Below, in pieces: positions 1 through 10,679 of a DNA stretch of 64,000 nt. The stretch is from positions 94,420-158,419 of the forward strand of contig CAJNDS010000357.1 of NCBI GenBank assembly GCA_905221605.1, read 5' to 3'. Position 1 is the stretch's first letter. Each line of letters begins with the position of its first letter. Below the pieces are notes generated by a model that searched no databases, was not told where the DNA came from, and saw nothing but the letters and a program-made list of their open reading frames with translations. The DNA comes from Symbiodinium natans. Taxonomy: Eukaryota; Sar; Dinophyceae; Suessiales; Symbiodiniaceae. A program made the position numbers and the translations under genes.

Positions 1-704
1 ACACAGCACATCGGCTTAGATATGACAGCGTTCACGGGAAGTCGCTGAAACAGATAGAAAGAGTGCAACTGCCACGCATGGCCTCTACTGGCAAACATCC
101 TGGACATTGTCAGTGCCTGAGCTCGATTCGATGCCGCAGACCGTCCAAGGAAGCTCGAAGCCACAATCAAGGCGTTTGCAAATTCTCCGAAGAAGCGAGT
201 GACGTTTCGCCACACGAGCCGCAAGAGCTGTCTCATAGTGGCATATTCGAGGCCGACCGGCCCTAGAGGGGCTCATCGGAACCCAAATGCAACATTCAGG
301 TTGGCAAGCTAAGCCTCTGTGGTTCATCCAACTACGCAGAAAGAGTGGATGAACATCTTCGAAATTGCCTGGCTCAGTTCCAGTCCTCTTCCTTACCCCT
401 TAACAGCCCCTGAGTCCCATGAGGTTCGTTCAGCCACACAATCGTTGGACACTACCAGCTCGGCGCCGGCGGCCTGCTGTGCTTACAGTCCAAGGCCCAT
501 CTTACTGGCACCAGCCTCTATGCCTTTATGCATCATCCTGATAGACTCTGATAGACTTGTTGCCCTCCCGGTACTTTGTGTCAACTGAAAGAGCATGACC
601 AGGACCGCTAGTTTTTCCAGCAGAGCTGCCTGAAGGACCGCGATGCCATCATGTCGTGTATGATGTTCTCAGCCTATGGTGTAGGTGTAGCATGTCGTTT
701 CGAC

Positions 705-1076
705 TCACTGAGTACGTAGTGGCGGTGGCGGGTTCACTCGTTTTGAAGGCGGGAGATCCGCTTGGCATGCTTCATCGTGGCATGCTGGCAGTGCCGACCT
801 TGGAATGTGATGCCGTTCCGCGAGAGTATTGAGTTTCCGTTTGACAAGATTCACAAGTCGCGCAACGCAAGGTTTTAGTCCGTCTGCTGCAGTAGCTGGG
901 CATGCGGCCTTCGAGACAGCATCACCCGTAGAGCCATGTTCGACATATGTGCTCGAATGGACGGTCCACACGCCATTCTGCTTCTGAGTTTGGGAGGAAC
1001 CCTTTCGAGAACTTCTTACTGCATTCTTTTGCCGTGCTCGATTTAGGATCTTAGAATCTCGAATCACCATGGGCAC
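705..1076 (-). CDS. hypothetical ORF, 123 aa
   Basis: An open frame of 123 codons starts with ATG and ends in TGA on the minus strand. The protein is basic and ends in a proline-rich tail (RVNPPPPLRTQ). The central part reads like a mixed helix (LVNLVKRKLNTLAERHH). No family was recognised. It could be one exon of a larger gene or chance. It is listed because it is the most protein-like frame in the first 4 kb. Confidence 0.15.
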   Translation of the reverse strand: MPMVIRDSKILNRARQKNAVRSSRKGSSQTQKQNGVWTVHSSTYVEHGSTGDAVSKAACPATAADGLKPCVARLVNLVKRKLNTLAERHHIPRSALPACHDEACQADLPPSKRVNPPPPLRTQ

Positions 1077-1239
1077 ACGTGAGTAGGAGACAAAGTATGC
1101 ACATGCAGCTCAAGAATCATTGTGATCCTGATGATTCTGGTTGCAAGGTCAACCTGAACCTTTCATATGCAGCAATCCTCTGCTCACTGTTGCCTTGCAG
1201 AAGGATGCCGCGACTCTTGCAGCTTCTGCTACATTCTCC

Positions 1240-1355
1240 CCCACCCCCCACCCCCTCACCCACCCAACCCCGCCCTATGGCCCCTCCCCCCCTTGCACAG
1301 AGTCCCACAGCAGAACGTGCACCACCAGTGACCCAACCCCGCCCTATGGCCCCAG
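1240..1355. repeat. C-rich tract with 22-bp direct repeat
   Basis: Long C runs interrupted by single A or T bases (about 1240-1290) contain the string acccaaccccgccctatggc, which recurs about 68 bp later (about 1330-1352). The G-rich complementary strand could fold into quadruplex structures. Nothing here looks coding. Confidence 0.5.
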
Positions 1356-3276
1356 TGAACTTCAAACACTTGAAAACAAATTCTGAGGTTGCACTGCGAA
1401 TACCGATGTTGGAGTTTGGTTGGAGTTTCGCTCCCCCCCCCCTCCCTTCCATAGGAACCCGGCTTCAGCCTTCGCTCCGAATTTGTCCTGTCTCCGCGAA
1501 TCATGTTGGACGCAGGTCACGTCGTTGAGACCAGCGCTGGTCTGCTGATGGGCTAAAATCCAAAACCAGCTCGAGACATGAAGCATTGCTGAAAGCATTG
1601 CTCAAGCATTGCTGTCCGGCCGTGTTGCTGCGAGACCGCCTTGCACCGCCGCCCAAGTCCAGTAATGCACTGCTTGTGGCAGCTCGGCCGTAGCGTTCGC
1701 ATGACGTTTCCCGTCACAGCAAAGCTGCCTTCGGAATGTTTGCGTGATGGACTTGCCGTGTGTAAATCCGAGAGTTCGGAGAGAACGGCAGCAACGTGAC
1801 AAACTATGACAGGCAAACGCATGCATACAGTATGAGGGCATGCAAGTCAGCAAACATTGTTGCCCATGAGCGACGGCCAGTGGAACAAAGTATCTCGACC
1901 AGTGGAGCAAATTATCTTTTGACATTCTTACAATGCAGTTGCTCAGGGCGTTTACACGCTGCCGCGAGCAGCAACAAGGCAAATGTAGATAGGTGTCAAG
2001 AGGCGATTCGCAAAGTCGTTTCAATCGCCTAACCAGGGGAGGCACCTTATGCTCCTTGTGTTGAAAGAGCCGCATGAACGACCGTCACCCGTGCATCCGA
2101 CCAGCCGTCTTAGCCGGCCTTGTCCTGCAGCCATTTTAAGGAGTCAATCTCTTAGCTCCAAGTCTTTGCAGAGAGTCGGCAACTGCCCGGAACTGCCCTG
2201 TGAACATCATTGTGCATGGAGATTCATCTAGAACTATACTATGCCATGCTTCAGTCATTTCTTTTCAGAGCACTGCAGACGGCCGACGTTCCTCGCGATG
2301 GCAGAAGAATTCCTGGAGCGCCAGCTCTTTGTGACATTTTGCCCTTGCGTTCTGAATACTGCTAGAGGAGTCAATTGCAGGCACCGTCGTCCAGCGGAGT
2401 GCAGCGAAAAGATGAGGCCATTCCGGTTGTGTTGGGTTCGTGCAGCTCTGTTCGAATCCCGTCACATCCCGTCACATCGTTTGGATCTCCGACATGCATT
2501 GAGGCTGCCGGTTTGCACAGGCCTTGCATCCTGTGCAAGTTGCTCTCAGACCAGAAGCGTATCATGCGCTATGCAGCGGCCTGAGTCGTGCCGCAAGAGA
2601 GTTAGGAGCATCCCCTCCATCGCTTAGAAGGGGGTGGGAAGAGCTGTGATGATTGCTATGAGTGGGTGGTAAATGAGCAACCAAGCGGGAAGCGCGAGAT
2701 GACATGACGTCGGCGTGAGGCCGCCTACGCAGGGCCGACGAAAGCGAGAGTGAGGCCAAATTGAGAAGTCTGTTGCGTAGCCTCTCGCAACTTTCAGGGC
2801 TTTACATGGAGACAAAGTCTTGACATTGAGTCTTGAGTCAGACGATTTGGATCTCTCACAGCTATCAGCCCTTTTGTCTTCTCTACGTATTGTTAATCGG
2901 CCCGGGTTCCGTTGCCAGCTGCAGAGCAGAATATGTCTCATCGTCGTGCGTGCAGATTCTCGAGAAAGCGCTCATCCTGCCTGGAGCCTGGCAGCTTTCC
3001 GCAATGGCTGGTGGCTGCTGTACAATGTACAATCGGTCAATTATTGAGCTTGCCACATGGTCAGTCTCCCTAAGCTGTGCTCGCCTAAGAATAGGGGATA
3101 GCGGGCGTCCCGAGTTCAGAGAACTGACCAAGTGGACCCGCCAAGGTTGGACACCTACACAGTGGTCTCCAAAGCGCTTGGTCGTCAAAATACCGCAGTC
3201 AAGGCCCGCCTGCGTGTGTTTGTAGAGCCGCAGACCACAGACGCCCCGTCAAAGAGCCACGAAGCTCGAAACCCGT

Positions 3277-3468
3277 AGATAGAATATGTGTGCAGGAGGG
3301 CCCGAAAACGGGCGTTTTTTCGGGGTCCCGAAAAAATTCTGTCTATGGGTTTTGGGACTCTTTGAGATACTCTATCTATGGGTTTCAATCTATGGGTTCC
3401 TTCAAAACCGTGGGAAAATGCTCAAAGCCCCGAAAAAAAACAACCCCCCCGAAAACCATATTCTATCT
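3277..3468. repeat. possible MITE-like element with 12-bp inverted ends
   Basis: The string agatagaatatg at 3277-3288 has its exact reverse complement at 3457-3468, enclosing about 190 bp. The interior repeats the phrase ctatgggtt three times and carries A and C homopolymer runs. Such short inverted ends around a non-coding interior are typical of miniature inverted-repeat elements. No target-site duplication was found, so this is tentative. Confidence 0.25.
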
Positions 3469-4164
3469 GAATCGGGAAAGCAACCAACAGGTTATATGCA
3501 GATCGCTGATTGGGGCCATGCATCAAAGCAGTGCCGATGTGTACGCTCTTTTGCTAAATGATATGCCGTCGTGACTGCTGAGTGCTGCTTGCACAGTTCT
3601 GCAAGATACAGGTGTTTTGCATGACAAAGAAAGCAGCATATACAACCGCTATTGTTTTGGGAACGGTTTCTCTTACAGAAACCTTGAGAGTAGTCTTAAT
3701 GTATTCACGATGTGTATCCTGTAGTTTAAACACAATATGCTGACATGTCATTTCAACAGTACGGTTGCACATGACATTGTGCGCGTTGTGCTAGAACCAG
3801 GCTGATTTTACGCGTGATCAGAAAATCATGTAAACTGAACGAGACAAAGACGCAAGATCAAGATTCTGAAGCACATAGAAACTGGCAACGAGGACAAAGG
3901 AAGAAGCTAAGACCATGACAAATCGCTACGAATTTGCATGGTCCCACCAAGCAAGCTTAAACTGAATATGAGTTGAGACTGCCTAAAACATGTCAAGCGT
4001 CATTGTGTTTATAATTTTGATGCTGTGTGGGCAGGCAACCCAAACCGGAGATGGCGGTTGTGAGGGCTTTGAGATGCTTCGAGCATTCCTTTTTGGGGTC
4101 CTGTCGTAACGCGCAGGCTCATGTATAGGCCAAGCACCCCAAATGTGGGAGGGGCAAAACAAGA

Positions 4165-4215
4165 AAACAAGCAAAGGTGGGGGGCTGGGGGAAGTAGGGA
4201 GGGCGGGGGGTGGAC
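4165..4215. repeat. G-rich low-complexity tract
   Basis: G runs of three to seven bases separated by one to four other bases give quadruplex-forming potential on the plus strand. A similar, looser G-rich stretch lies at 5510-5660. No coding or family signal was seen. Confidence 0.4.
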
Positions 4216-4785
4216 AGAGAGGTACGAGGCAGGGGATGTTGAGGACTGGAAAGGGATAGAGTTTGGCCAGCAATTCTCCTGTGTGGTTGCACTCCCATCA
4301 CTCCAAGGACTCTCTGCAGGGTTTCCTTGAACTCTGTGTATTCACGAATTACTAGCCATTCTCTACTATGGGATTCTCAGCTCTGGGTGGGCACCCCATG
4401 GGTTCAATGGGGATTCTGTAGGGGTTCTCGGCGGGATCCTCTGGATCTGAGAACTCTCCTGTGAGGATCTGTGAGGATTCCTGAGCCGGAAACAAGAGCT
4501 CTGGATCGCCGAGAGAAATGACAAGTATAAGAGCAATGATGTCATCCAGAGAAGTTTTCGGGAATAGCAATGTCGAGTTAGAGTGCGTTTCGAGAGATTG
4601 CACTATCTGTAAAGTTGCCAGGCTGTCAAAGTTGTACAGCAGATGCGAAATGCTGGCTATGCCGACGACTGGGCTGCAACCTGAGCTGGCAGCACTCGAA
4701 GATACTCGAAGGAATTCGATTGACCGAACAGACTCTCCGCCTCTGTAAGGCCCTCACCCTTTGTCGCGCACTTTTCCGGCAGAAG

Positions 4786-5311
4786 GAGCGAGACCTTCGG
4801 AAAGCTTTTGAGCTTTTCGACCAGGACTCGCCTAATTCACGAATTTCAGAGTAGAGTCGCATTTTGTTGAGAGAACTTTTTCGATTTGTTGACAAAATGG
4901 AGTGCTTCATTGTACGTTGATGGATGTAGCGCCTCATCACCTGAGGACCAAAGCAATTGGATCGAATCCTCAGAGCTGCGGCAGGCCTTGCCCCTCATGG
5001 GCGAGGACGTGCCTTGTCCGTTCATTCCTTTCCCTATCCCCACCTGTCCACCTGAGAGCCGTGAATAAAACTAGCAGCCTGGAGCTCAAGTTGGAAGCTT
5101 CCCACGTAATCATACAGGTGCCCGAGTCCAAGATCGACGATCTTTTCGATCTCGTAGATAAGGCGCGTCTGGACAACGATTCTGATTCTCAGAGCATGAA
5201 GACTTAGCCCCTTTCTCCAGTGCCGAGGATAAGCAAGGCTTGCTGGATTTCGAGGAGTTCTGCTTCTTAGCACAAGCCTTGGTCACATGGTTTGGGGATG
5301 ACTATGAATAG
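4786..5311 (+). CDS. EF-hand (calmodulin-like) protein, 3' exons, copy 1
   Basis: Four exons fit one frame: 4786-4824, 4946-5008, 5118-5162 and 5228-5311, ending in TAG. They give two EF-hands. The first has helix ERDLRKAFELFD and a 12-residue loop built across an intron (DQDQSNWIESSE, with Asn at the usual Gly). The second has helix VPESKIDDLFDLVD and loop DKQGLLDFEE, also built across an intron. EF-hands bind calcium and change the shape of the protein they regulate. The inferred donors are GA, GT and GC; three of the four acceptors are AG|G and the first is a choice. The start codon and any upstream EF-hands were not found, so this may be the C-terminal half of a calmodulin-like or kinase-linked protein. 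A second related pair follows at 6.7-7.1 kb. Confidence 0.6.
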
Positions 5312-6723
5312 ATTCGGCGTCGACCCCTTCGGCAGGTGAAAGGCTTGAACAGCGAGGAAGGCAGTGTCGAAGCTGAGAGTACATTGTGGTCGAGCATGGC
5401 AACACTTGACAAGTCTCATGCATTGCGAACGCTAGTGCAGCTAGACTTGAGTTTCGTTTGGCCTTAGCAGGAAATGCTGTGGGCCGTGATGGAAAGGTAC
5501 TGTATGTGGTGAGGTGGGGGGGTGAAGTGTGGTGAGGTGGGAGTGTGTCCACACACACACACACTACCCGCTTTCAGCTCAACACCCCAGCAGTTCGGCA
5601 AGGACTGCGGTGGGGTAAGGGGTGCATGGGAGGGGGTGGGGGGATTTTCTGGGGAGTCTGAGGGTAAGGTCTGCTGCGCAATGTGGATAGTCTGGGAGTG
5701 CTCTGTTTCATTGTAGCGGAGGCTTTGCTTCAAGACCGCGCAATGTCAAGGCTAGATTTCGTTGGCCTGGTTCATTGACAAAGTACGGGCGGAGCAACTT
5801 GAGTGTCTCACCCTACAGTGAGGCTTTCGGGATATCTTGTCATCGTGTCTTGCCACTCGGCGAAGTGAGGTGAAGACCACGATGCCTTCGCTGCTTTCAG
5901 GTCTTCAGCCGAGGCCCTCACCACTTGCATCAGTTGTGTGACAGGCCCTACAGTAGCAGTAGCCTGCCAACTCCCTGCAAAGAGAGAGCCAGGGTACCCT
6001 TGAAGCTGTGGGGGGTGCCGTGGGTTCCATGGCAACCGGCCATGGTCTCAGCAAAAAGTGAGTCTTTTTGCGGGGTGGAGCGTTGAATGAATGCCCGTAA
6101 GCAGCGCGTTGGGCAGGAACTGGAAAAGCTTTGTCTGCGGTTTCCACCGCCTGGTCTGCCAACCTGCCGGGCTTGAGCCATGTGCCCAACGATGCCTGGA
6201 CTCAGGAACTCAATGAGGTTTCCTGTTCGGAGGGTTCAAGCAACCAAGGCCCGTTTGAAATGCGCAAAGCTGGCGCGTTGCACTCAGTGTGCAAAACAGC
6301 TCTGTACCTGCATCTGCCTATCAGACCCAAACCTCTTGATGCAGGATCGCTCAGATTCAGCAACGCCCATGCAGGCCATCTTGAACAACATGGTGGCGGC
6401 CGGATATAGCGAAGCCATGGCGGAAAGCTTGGCGATCATCCACGGGGGGAGACACTTTTTTTGTGGATTTAGACCACCAGAGTAGACAGGAGTCAAATGT
6501 CAGTAGAGGGGGGGCATTGAGGCAGTGGCAATTTGTCGAGCGCTGTTCTGCGGCCAGCCGCTGGCCTGTCCAACTCAACACCGCAAGCCGCAGCTATATT
6601 CCATTCAGCCCCACCTGTGTGTGATGAGAGTGGGGCCATCCCGGTGCTACGATTGGCATGCTCTGCCGACCTGGGTCTGAGATTGCAGTGGCTTGCGGAT
6701 GAAGGACTGAAAAGCAGATGCAG
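5312..6723. other. intergenic or intronic spacer between EF-hand copies
   Basis: No known domain. It contains a G-rich stretch with a short CA repeat (5510-5660) and an unassigned open frame around 6180-6485 that may hold exons belonging to the second EF-hand copy. Nothing further could be supported. Confidence 0.4.
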
Positions 6724-7096
6724 AAGGCGTACAAGTTCTTCGATTCGGATGGGAATGGCAGGCTCAGACTAGGAAATTTCATTCTGGACGGGACCATGCC
6801 GAGACAGCGACACCGAGGATTGATGTAAGCGAGCTGAAGCAAGCCTTGAAGTTAATGGCCGAGGACTTGTCACACAGCTGAGCCACTGTGCTATCGCCAT
6901 GACCTCCTTTCGTTGGGCAGGACGTCAGCGATGAGGATGTAGCGGAGATCTTCCAGGCGAGGTTGGTCCACTTCACATTGCCCTCTGGCCCCAATCCATG
7001 TCGCTTAGTACTTAAGCATGCTTTCGCGATTCTGAGGCGGTGGATCATGACGGCAATGGTGCCGTCAGCTTCGAAGAATTTTGCGTGCTCGCACAG
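6724..7096 (+). CDS. EF-hand (calmodulin-like) protein exons, copy 2
   Basis: Four exons join in phase: about 6724-6761, 6818-6863, 6921-6956 and 7037-7096. EF-hand one reads KAYKFFDSDGNG, then, after a GC-donor intron that splits an Arg codon, RIDVSELKQAL. EF-hand two has helix DVSDEDVAEIFQ and a canonical loop DHDGNGAVSFEE followed by FCVLAQ. Both loops keep the calcium-coordinating residues, unlike the first loop of the upstream copy. The layout (intron in or next to each loop, phrase FEEFCxLAQ after the last loop) matches 4786-5311, so the two are probably tandem duplicates or successive pairs of one protein. The 5' end and stop are not certain; the frame stays open to 7414 but soon loses protein character. 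Confidence 0.6.
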
Positions 7097-9044
7097 GGCC
7101 CTACTCCGACCAGAGCTGGCCGCACATGTTCAATCACCCGCCACGTTTCACCATTGCGGAACCGTTGCGGAAATGTCCGCCAAGTCGTGAAGACCGACAT
7201 GTCAAGGTCAAAGCCGTCAAAGACAAGGGTGACGGCTCCCGGACGGGATTGCTGCCACGACCTTTCCATCACAGTGGCACGCCTTGGCCTTAAACGCACG
7301 AAGGTATTTTCAGAGATGCCGAGGTCCGCTGTGACGAACACATGGGAGAAGTTATCCGCGAGCGTGGCTCCCGGCGCTTGGAAGACCGGCCCAGAAGAGT
7401 TAGGGTTTGCTTGAGGGCTTGTCTGACTTGTCTGACTTGTCTGCTACGGTGTTGCAGGCTTTGCTGGTGGCTCTTCTGCACAGTGAGTGCTACAGATGGA
7501 ACAAAGGGGACGCAGCCTGCACAGGTGTCCAGTCATGACTAGGCAAGGCCGTTAAAATTCAGGAGCCCACTTCTTGTTTTGAACCACCTGCAGTCTGTCT
7601 GGGGATTGACAAAGAAGCAAGCTCCAAAGAGGCACCGTGGCGTTAGCCTCCAAATGGGTCACCGCGAAGTGGCCTGCCTGGATAATGTCAAGCTCCAAAA
7701 GGGACTGGCAGACTTGCGGCAGGAAGTCGGTTTCATGCCTGGTCTTTGTTCAACCTCGGCCGAGAATAGCTTGAGGCAGACAGAACTTGCAATAGATTGC
7801 AATGATTATCTGCTCCAGGCCTGATTTCTAGTCCCTGCACCATGAGCAACAGTACGTTACCTGCTGCAAATCCCTGGCCCCTTCCTTGAGAGCTTCAGCT
7901 CGATTCAAAAAGTTGCTGTCGGCCTGTTTTCGTTCTAGATTTGAGCACGAAGTTGCGCTGATGACCTTCCCTGACCTTAATTCACAGATCCACCCGGGCA
8001 GTAGAGTAGTCTTGGTTCGCGTCAATATGTCAGTACCAGTAAATGTTCCATTGCCTTGAACTCAGCAACGTTTGCTTGGTACTTCGGCTTAAGCTGACAC
8101 ATTTGTGTTTTGCATTAAACTGAGGACTTCACTACATTTGCCTGCACACATGAGAAAGGGCAGCTCACAAACAGCAAGCGAACATTGTGTTCATGTGCGT
8201 GACCTTGTACTTACAATCCAGCACGACAACTACGACGCGGCAGTACACCAATACCATTAGAGTACATGCCTCTTAATGTGCGTTTTGTCAAGCTGTAACG
8301 GCTGAAGCCTCAATGCCAATGCCCAAAAAATGCAGTGTACAGTGACCCCTCGACAAGTCTGAAACCATGTTCTTGAGAGGCACTTCTCGGCCATTCCCAA
8401 GACAGAGAGGCACCCGGGGCGTGCATGATTCCGTTTCTCGTGAAATGGTTCGGTTGTAGGCTTTCGCCGAATTAAACGGCTCAGGTTGAAAGCCCGATTC
8501 ACAAACGCAAAGTTCACGTCTTGTTTCAGTCACCAACTGCACACGTGAAATCCTCACAGTTCCCTGTTTGTAGCAAGTTCGGGTATGCTGGACAAGTCGA
8601 GTGTTCGTGGCACCGGTAGCCTTAGAGCATAGAATGAATAGCTGTTTGTTGATAAGAGCAACATTCTCACGAAGTCTCCTTCCAGTTCTGGAAGTTGCGT
8701 CTGTCCTGCTGTGTGTGCATGTCACAGCGAAGTCTGCTTCATCGTCGAGCACGAGCATCGGCCAGCACGAGCAGCGGAAACTTCAGGACCTTCGAAGATT
8801 GGGCCATGACTACGACCGGCATCAGAGAACCCTTTTGCTTAAGCACTTGAGCATGCGCCAAAGCTGCCTTGCTGTCATAGTGTACAGCTCAGTGTGTTCA
8901 GGGTCTACAGGCGCCTGCAAGATGAATTTCGAGCTAGCAGCATTCACTTGCCACCTGATAGCATGAAATCTAAATACCGTAAGACATCCTAAGACAAAAT
9001 GCGGTGTGACTTGCACCAGAGTTGGTTGTTGTCCGCTTCGTGCC
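7097..9044. other. anonymous spacer upstream of the dehydrogenase gene
   Basis: About 1.9 kb with only short frames that carry no motifs, including a low-complexity minus-strand frame at 8288-8758. No TATA-like box, spliced-leader relic or repeat family was recognised directly upstream of the ATG at 9045. Confidence 0.4.
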
Positions 9045-10679
9045 ATGAAGGTAATCATCACGGGTGGCTTTGGTTTTCTCGGCCTGCATGTCTGCAAGCG
9101 AATCCTGGCTGTGGGTGAACTGGTTGGTGCAGATGAGAGCCCACACGTGGTGCGCAAGCTTGTGCTTTTCGATGCTGGCTCCCCTCCAAAGGACCTGCCG
9201 GAAGATTCTCGCATCGAGATTCGGGTGGGAGACATTACTAACGCCGATGAGGTGAAGTCTCTTTTTGACGAAGACGGCATTGTGGTCTTTCATTTGGCCT
9301 CAGTCATGAGCGGACAAGGTGAGAAGGACTTTGACATATGCTGGAAAGTCAATGTCGAAGGAACCCGCAACTTGCTTGAGCCATGTCGGGTTCGGCGGGA
9401 TTGCAAATTGATCTTTGCATCCTCAGGAGCGTGCTTCGGAGAACGGCCGGAAGGTCCTGAGATGGACACCACAAAACTTCTGCCTCACACCAGCTACGGG
9501 ATGACAAAGGCTTGCATGGAGCTGGTAATCAACGATTTCACACGACGTGGCTTTGTGGATGGCCGAGTAGCTCGTCTGCCAACTGTCATTCCTCGACCAG
9601 AGCCCAACTCTGGACTCCCGGCAGCATTTTCAGACGTTCTTCGGGAACCATTGCGAGGACGACCAGCTGTTTTGAGGCTGCGTCCGGACATGCGACATGC
9701 AGTCTGTGGTTACCGCGTCCTGGTGAGGAACTTGATTCACTTGGCCAACCTGCCTGCAGCAGCGTTTGCCGAGTCTATCGATAGGTGTATGAACATGCCA
9801 TCCTTGTCCGTAACATTGCAAGATTTGCAGAAGTCCTTGGCCAGCGTTGTGAAGGATCCTTCCATGCTGGGCAGCATCAGCTACGAGCCAGATGCGGAGC
9901 TCTGTGCGAAGTTGTCAACTTTTCACCAGAACATGGATGCCACGCGCGCACGTGCGCTCGGAATGATGGGTGACAGCTCAGCATCGGCAATCGCAGCAGA
10001 CTTTGCTGCAGAGTATGTGGATCCACTGCTGCTGAAACCAGTGGTGGAAATCTACGAAGAGCCTCGTCACTGGTTGGCCTTTTCAAACGAACATGTGCGG
10101 GTTTTCCGCGTCGAGAATCCACCAGGAGACACCACTCTGATGCACGTTCATCGCTTTGACAGTCTGTACTTCTTCTTCACTGCCGCCAAAGTGCAAGGGA
10201 CCAAGCTCAACGAGGAAGCGAAGGATGACACATTGAGTTGTGGCGAAGTTCGTTATGGTGATCATGGCAACTGCTTGCTGACTCACAAGATCCACAACAA
10301 AGGGCCGCCAGTAATGATGTGCCTCGATGTGGAGTTAGCTGGTTTCCAGAGTGACGGCAACGACGCTCCAGCAACGAAGCGTGTGAGGATTGAAGCGGAT
10401 TCGTCCAGATTGCCACCAGGGCTGCGGTTGACAAAGGAGAGACCCGGGGCGAACGTCCACAACTTAGACTTGGCAGCCGGAACATCCTGGGCTGGGCGTA
10501 TACCCTTTGCACGAGCTTTGTTTGTGGTGCACCGTGGAGCGCACGTGCGAGGTGGGCTTGGGGACCGTCTACTGAAGCCCGGGGATGTGTTCTTCCGAGA
10601 AGGTCCGATTGACATGAAGCTGGAGGTGATGGGAACGCGGCGTGACGTGGCACTCTGGGTCGTGGAACTCTTATATTGA
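9045..10679 (+). CDS. D-erythronate dehydrogenase-like SDR fused to cupin-like domain, intronless
   Basis: A single open frame of 544 codons. Residues 1-310 are an extended short-chain dehydrogenase: the NAD-binding motif TGGFGFLG (6-13), HLASVMSG (83-90), SSGACFGE near 127 and the catalytic pair YGMTK (Tyr151, Lys155). Phrases such as VNDF-like TRRGFVDGRVARLPTVIP and LRPDMRHAV resemble bacterial DenD (D-erythronate dehydrogenase), which oxidises the four-carbon acid D-erythronate with NAD. Residues 330-544 are a second domain with a cupin-type HVHRFDSLYFFF (His367, His369) and GDVFFREG near the end, an unusual fusion. The ATG at 9045 is chosen because the frame upstream (from GTG 9006) has no in-frame ATG and the Rossmann strand starts here. 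Lack of introns beside intron-rich genes suggests retroposition or transfer. Substrate is inferred. Confidence 0.85.
   Translation: MKVIITGGFGFLGLHVCKRILAVGELVGADESPHVVRKLVLFDAGSPPKDLPEDSRIEIRVGDITNADEVKSLFDEDGIVVFHLASVMSGQGEKDFDICWKVNVEGTRNLLEPCRVRRDCKLIFASSGACFGERPEGPEMDTTKLLPHTSYGMTKACMELVINDFTRRGFVDGRVARLPTVIPRPEPNSGLPAAFSDVLREPLRGRPAVLRLRPDMRHAVCGYRVLVRNLIHLANLPAAAFAESIDRCMNMPSLSVTLQDLQKSLASVVKDPSMLGSISYEPDAELCAKLSTFHQNMDATRARALGMMGDSSASAIAADFAAEYVDPLLLKPVVEIYEEPRHWLAFSNEHVRVFRVENPPGDTTLMHVHRFDSLYFFFTAAKVQGTKLNEEAKDDTLSCGEVRYGDHGNCLLTHKIHNKGPPVMMCLDVELAGFQSDGNDAPATKRVRIEADSSRLPPGLRLTKERPGANVHNLDLAAGTSWAGRIPFARALFVVHRGAHVRGGLGDRLLKPGDVFFREGPIDMKLEVMGTRRDVALWVVELLY

Larger units (their letters stand above)
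1..4785. other. gene-poor stretch, no recognisable gene
   Basis: No known domain could be read on either strand. The block holds a minus-strand ORF at 705-1076, a C-rich tract with a direct repeat (1240-1355), a short element bounded by 12-bp inverted repeats (3277-3468) and a G-rich tract (4165-4215). Other open frames are short, lack motifs and overlap in several frames, as expected by chance at this base composition. Unrecognised small exons could be hidden here. Confidence 0.5.

Noticed and set aside
2445-2475. tRNA-like gttcgaatcc string
   Set aside because: The flanking bases do not form a five-base T stem, and no acceptor or anticodon stem could be drawn.
9006-9044. Upstream extension of the dehydrogenase frame
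   Set aside because: It begins with GTG, has no in-frame ATG, and adds residues before the first strand of the NAD-binding fold.
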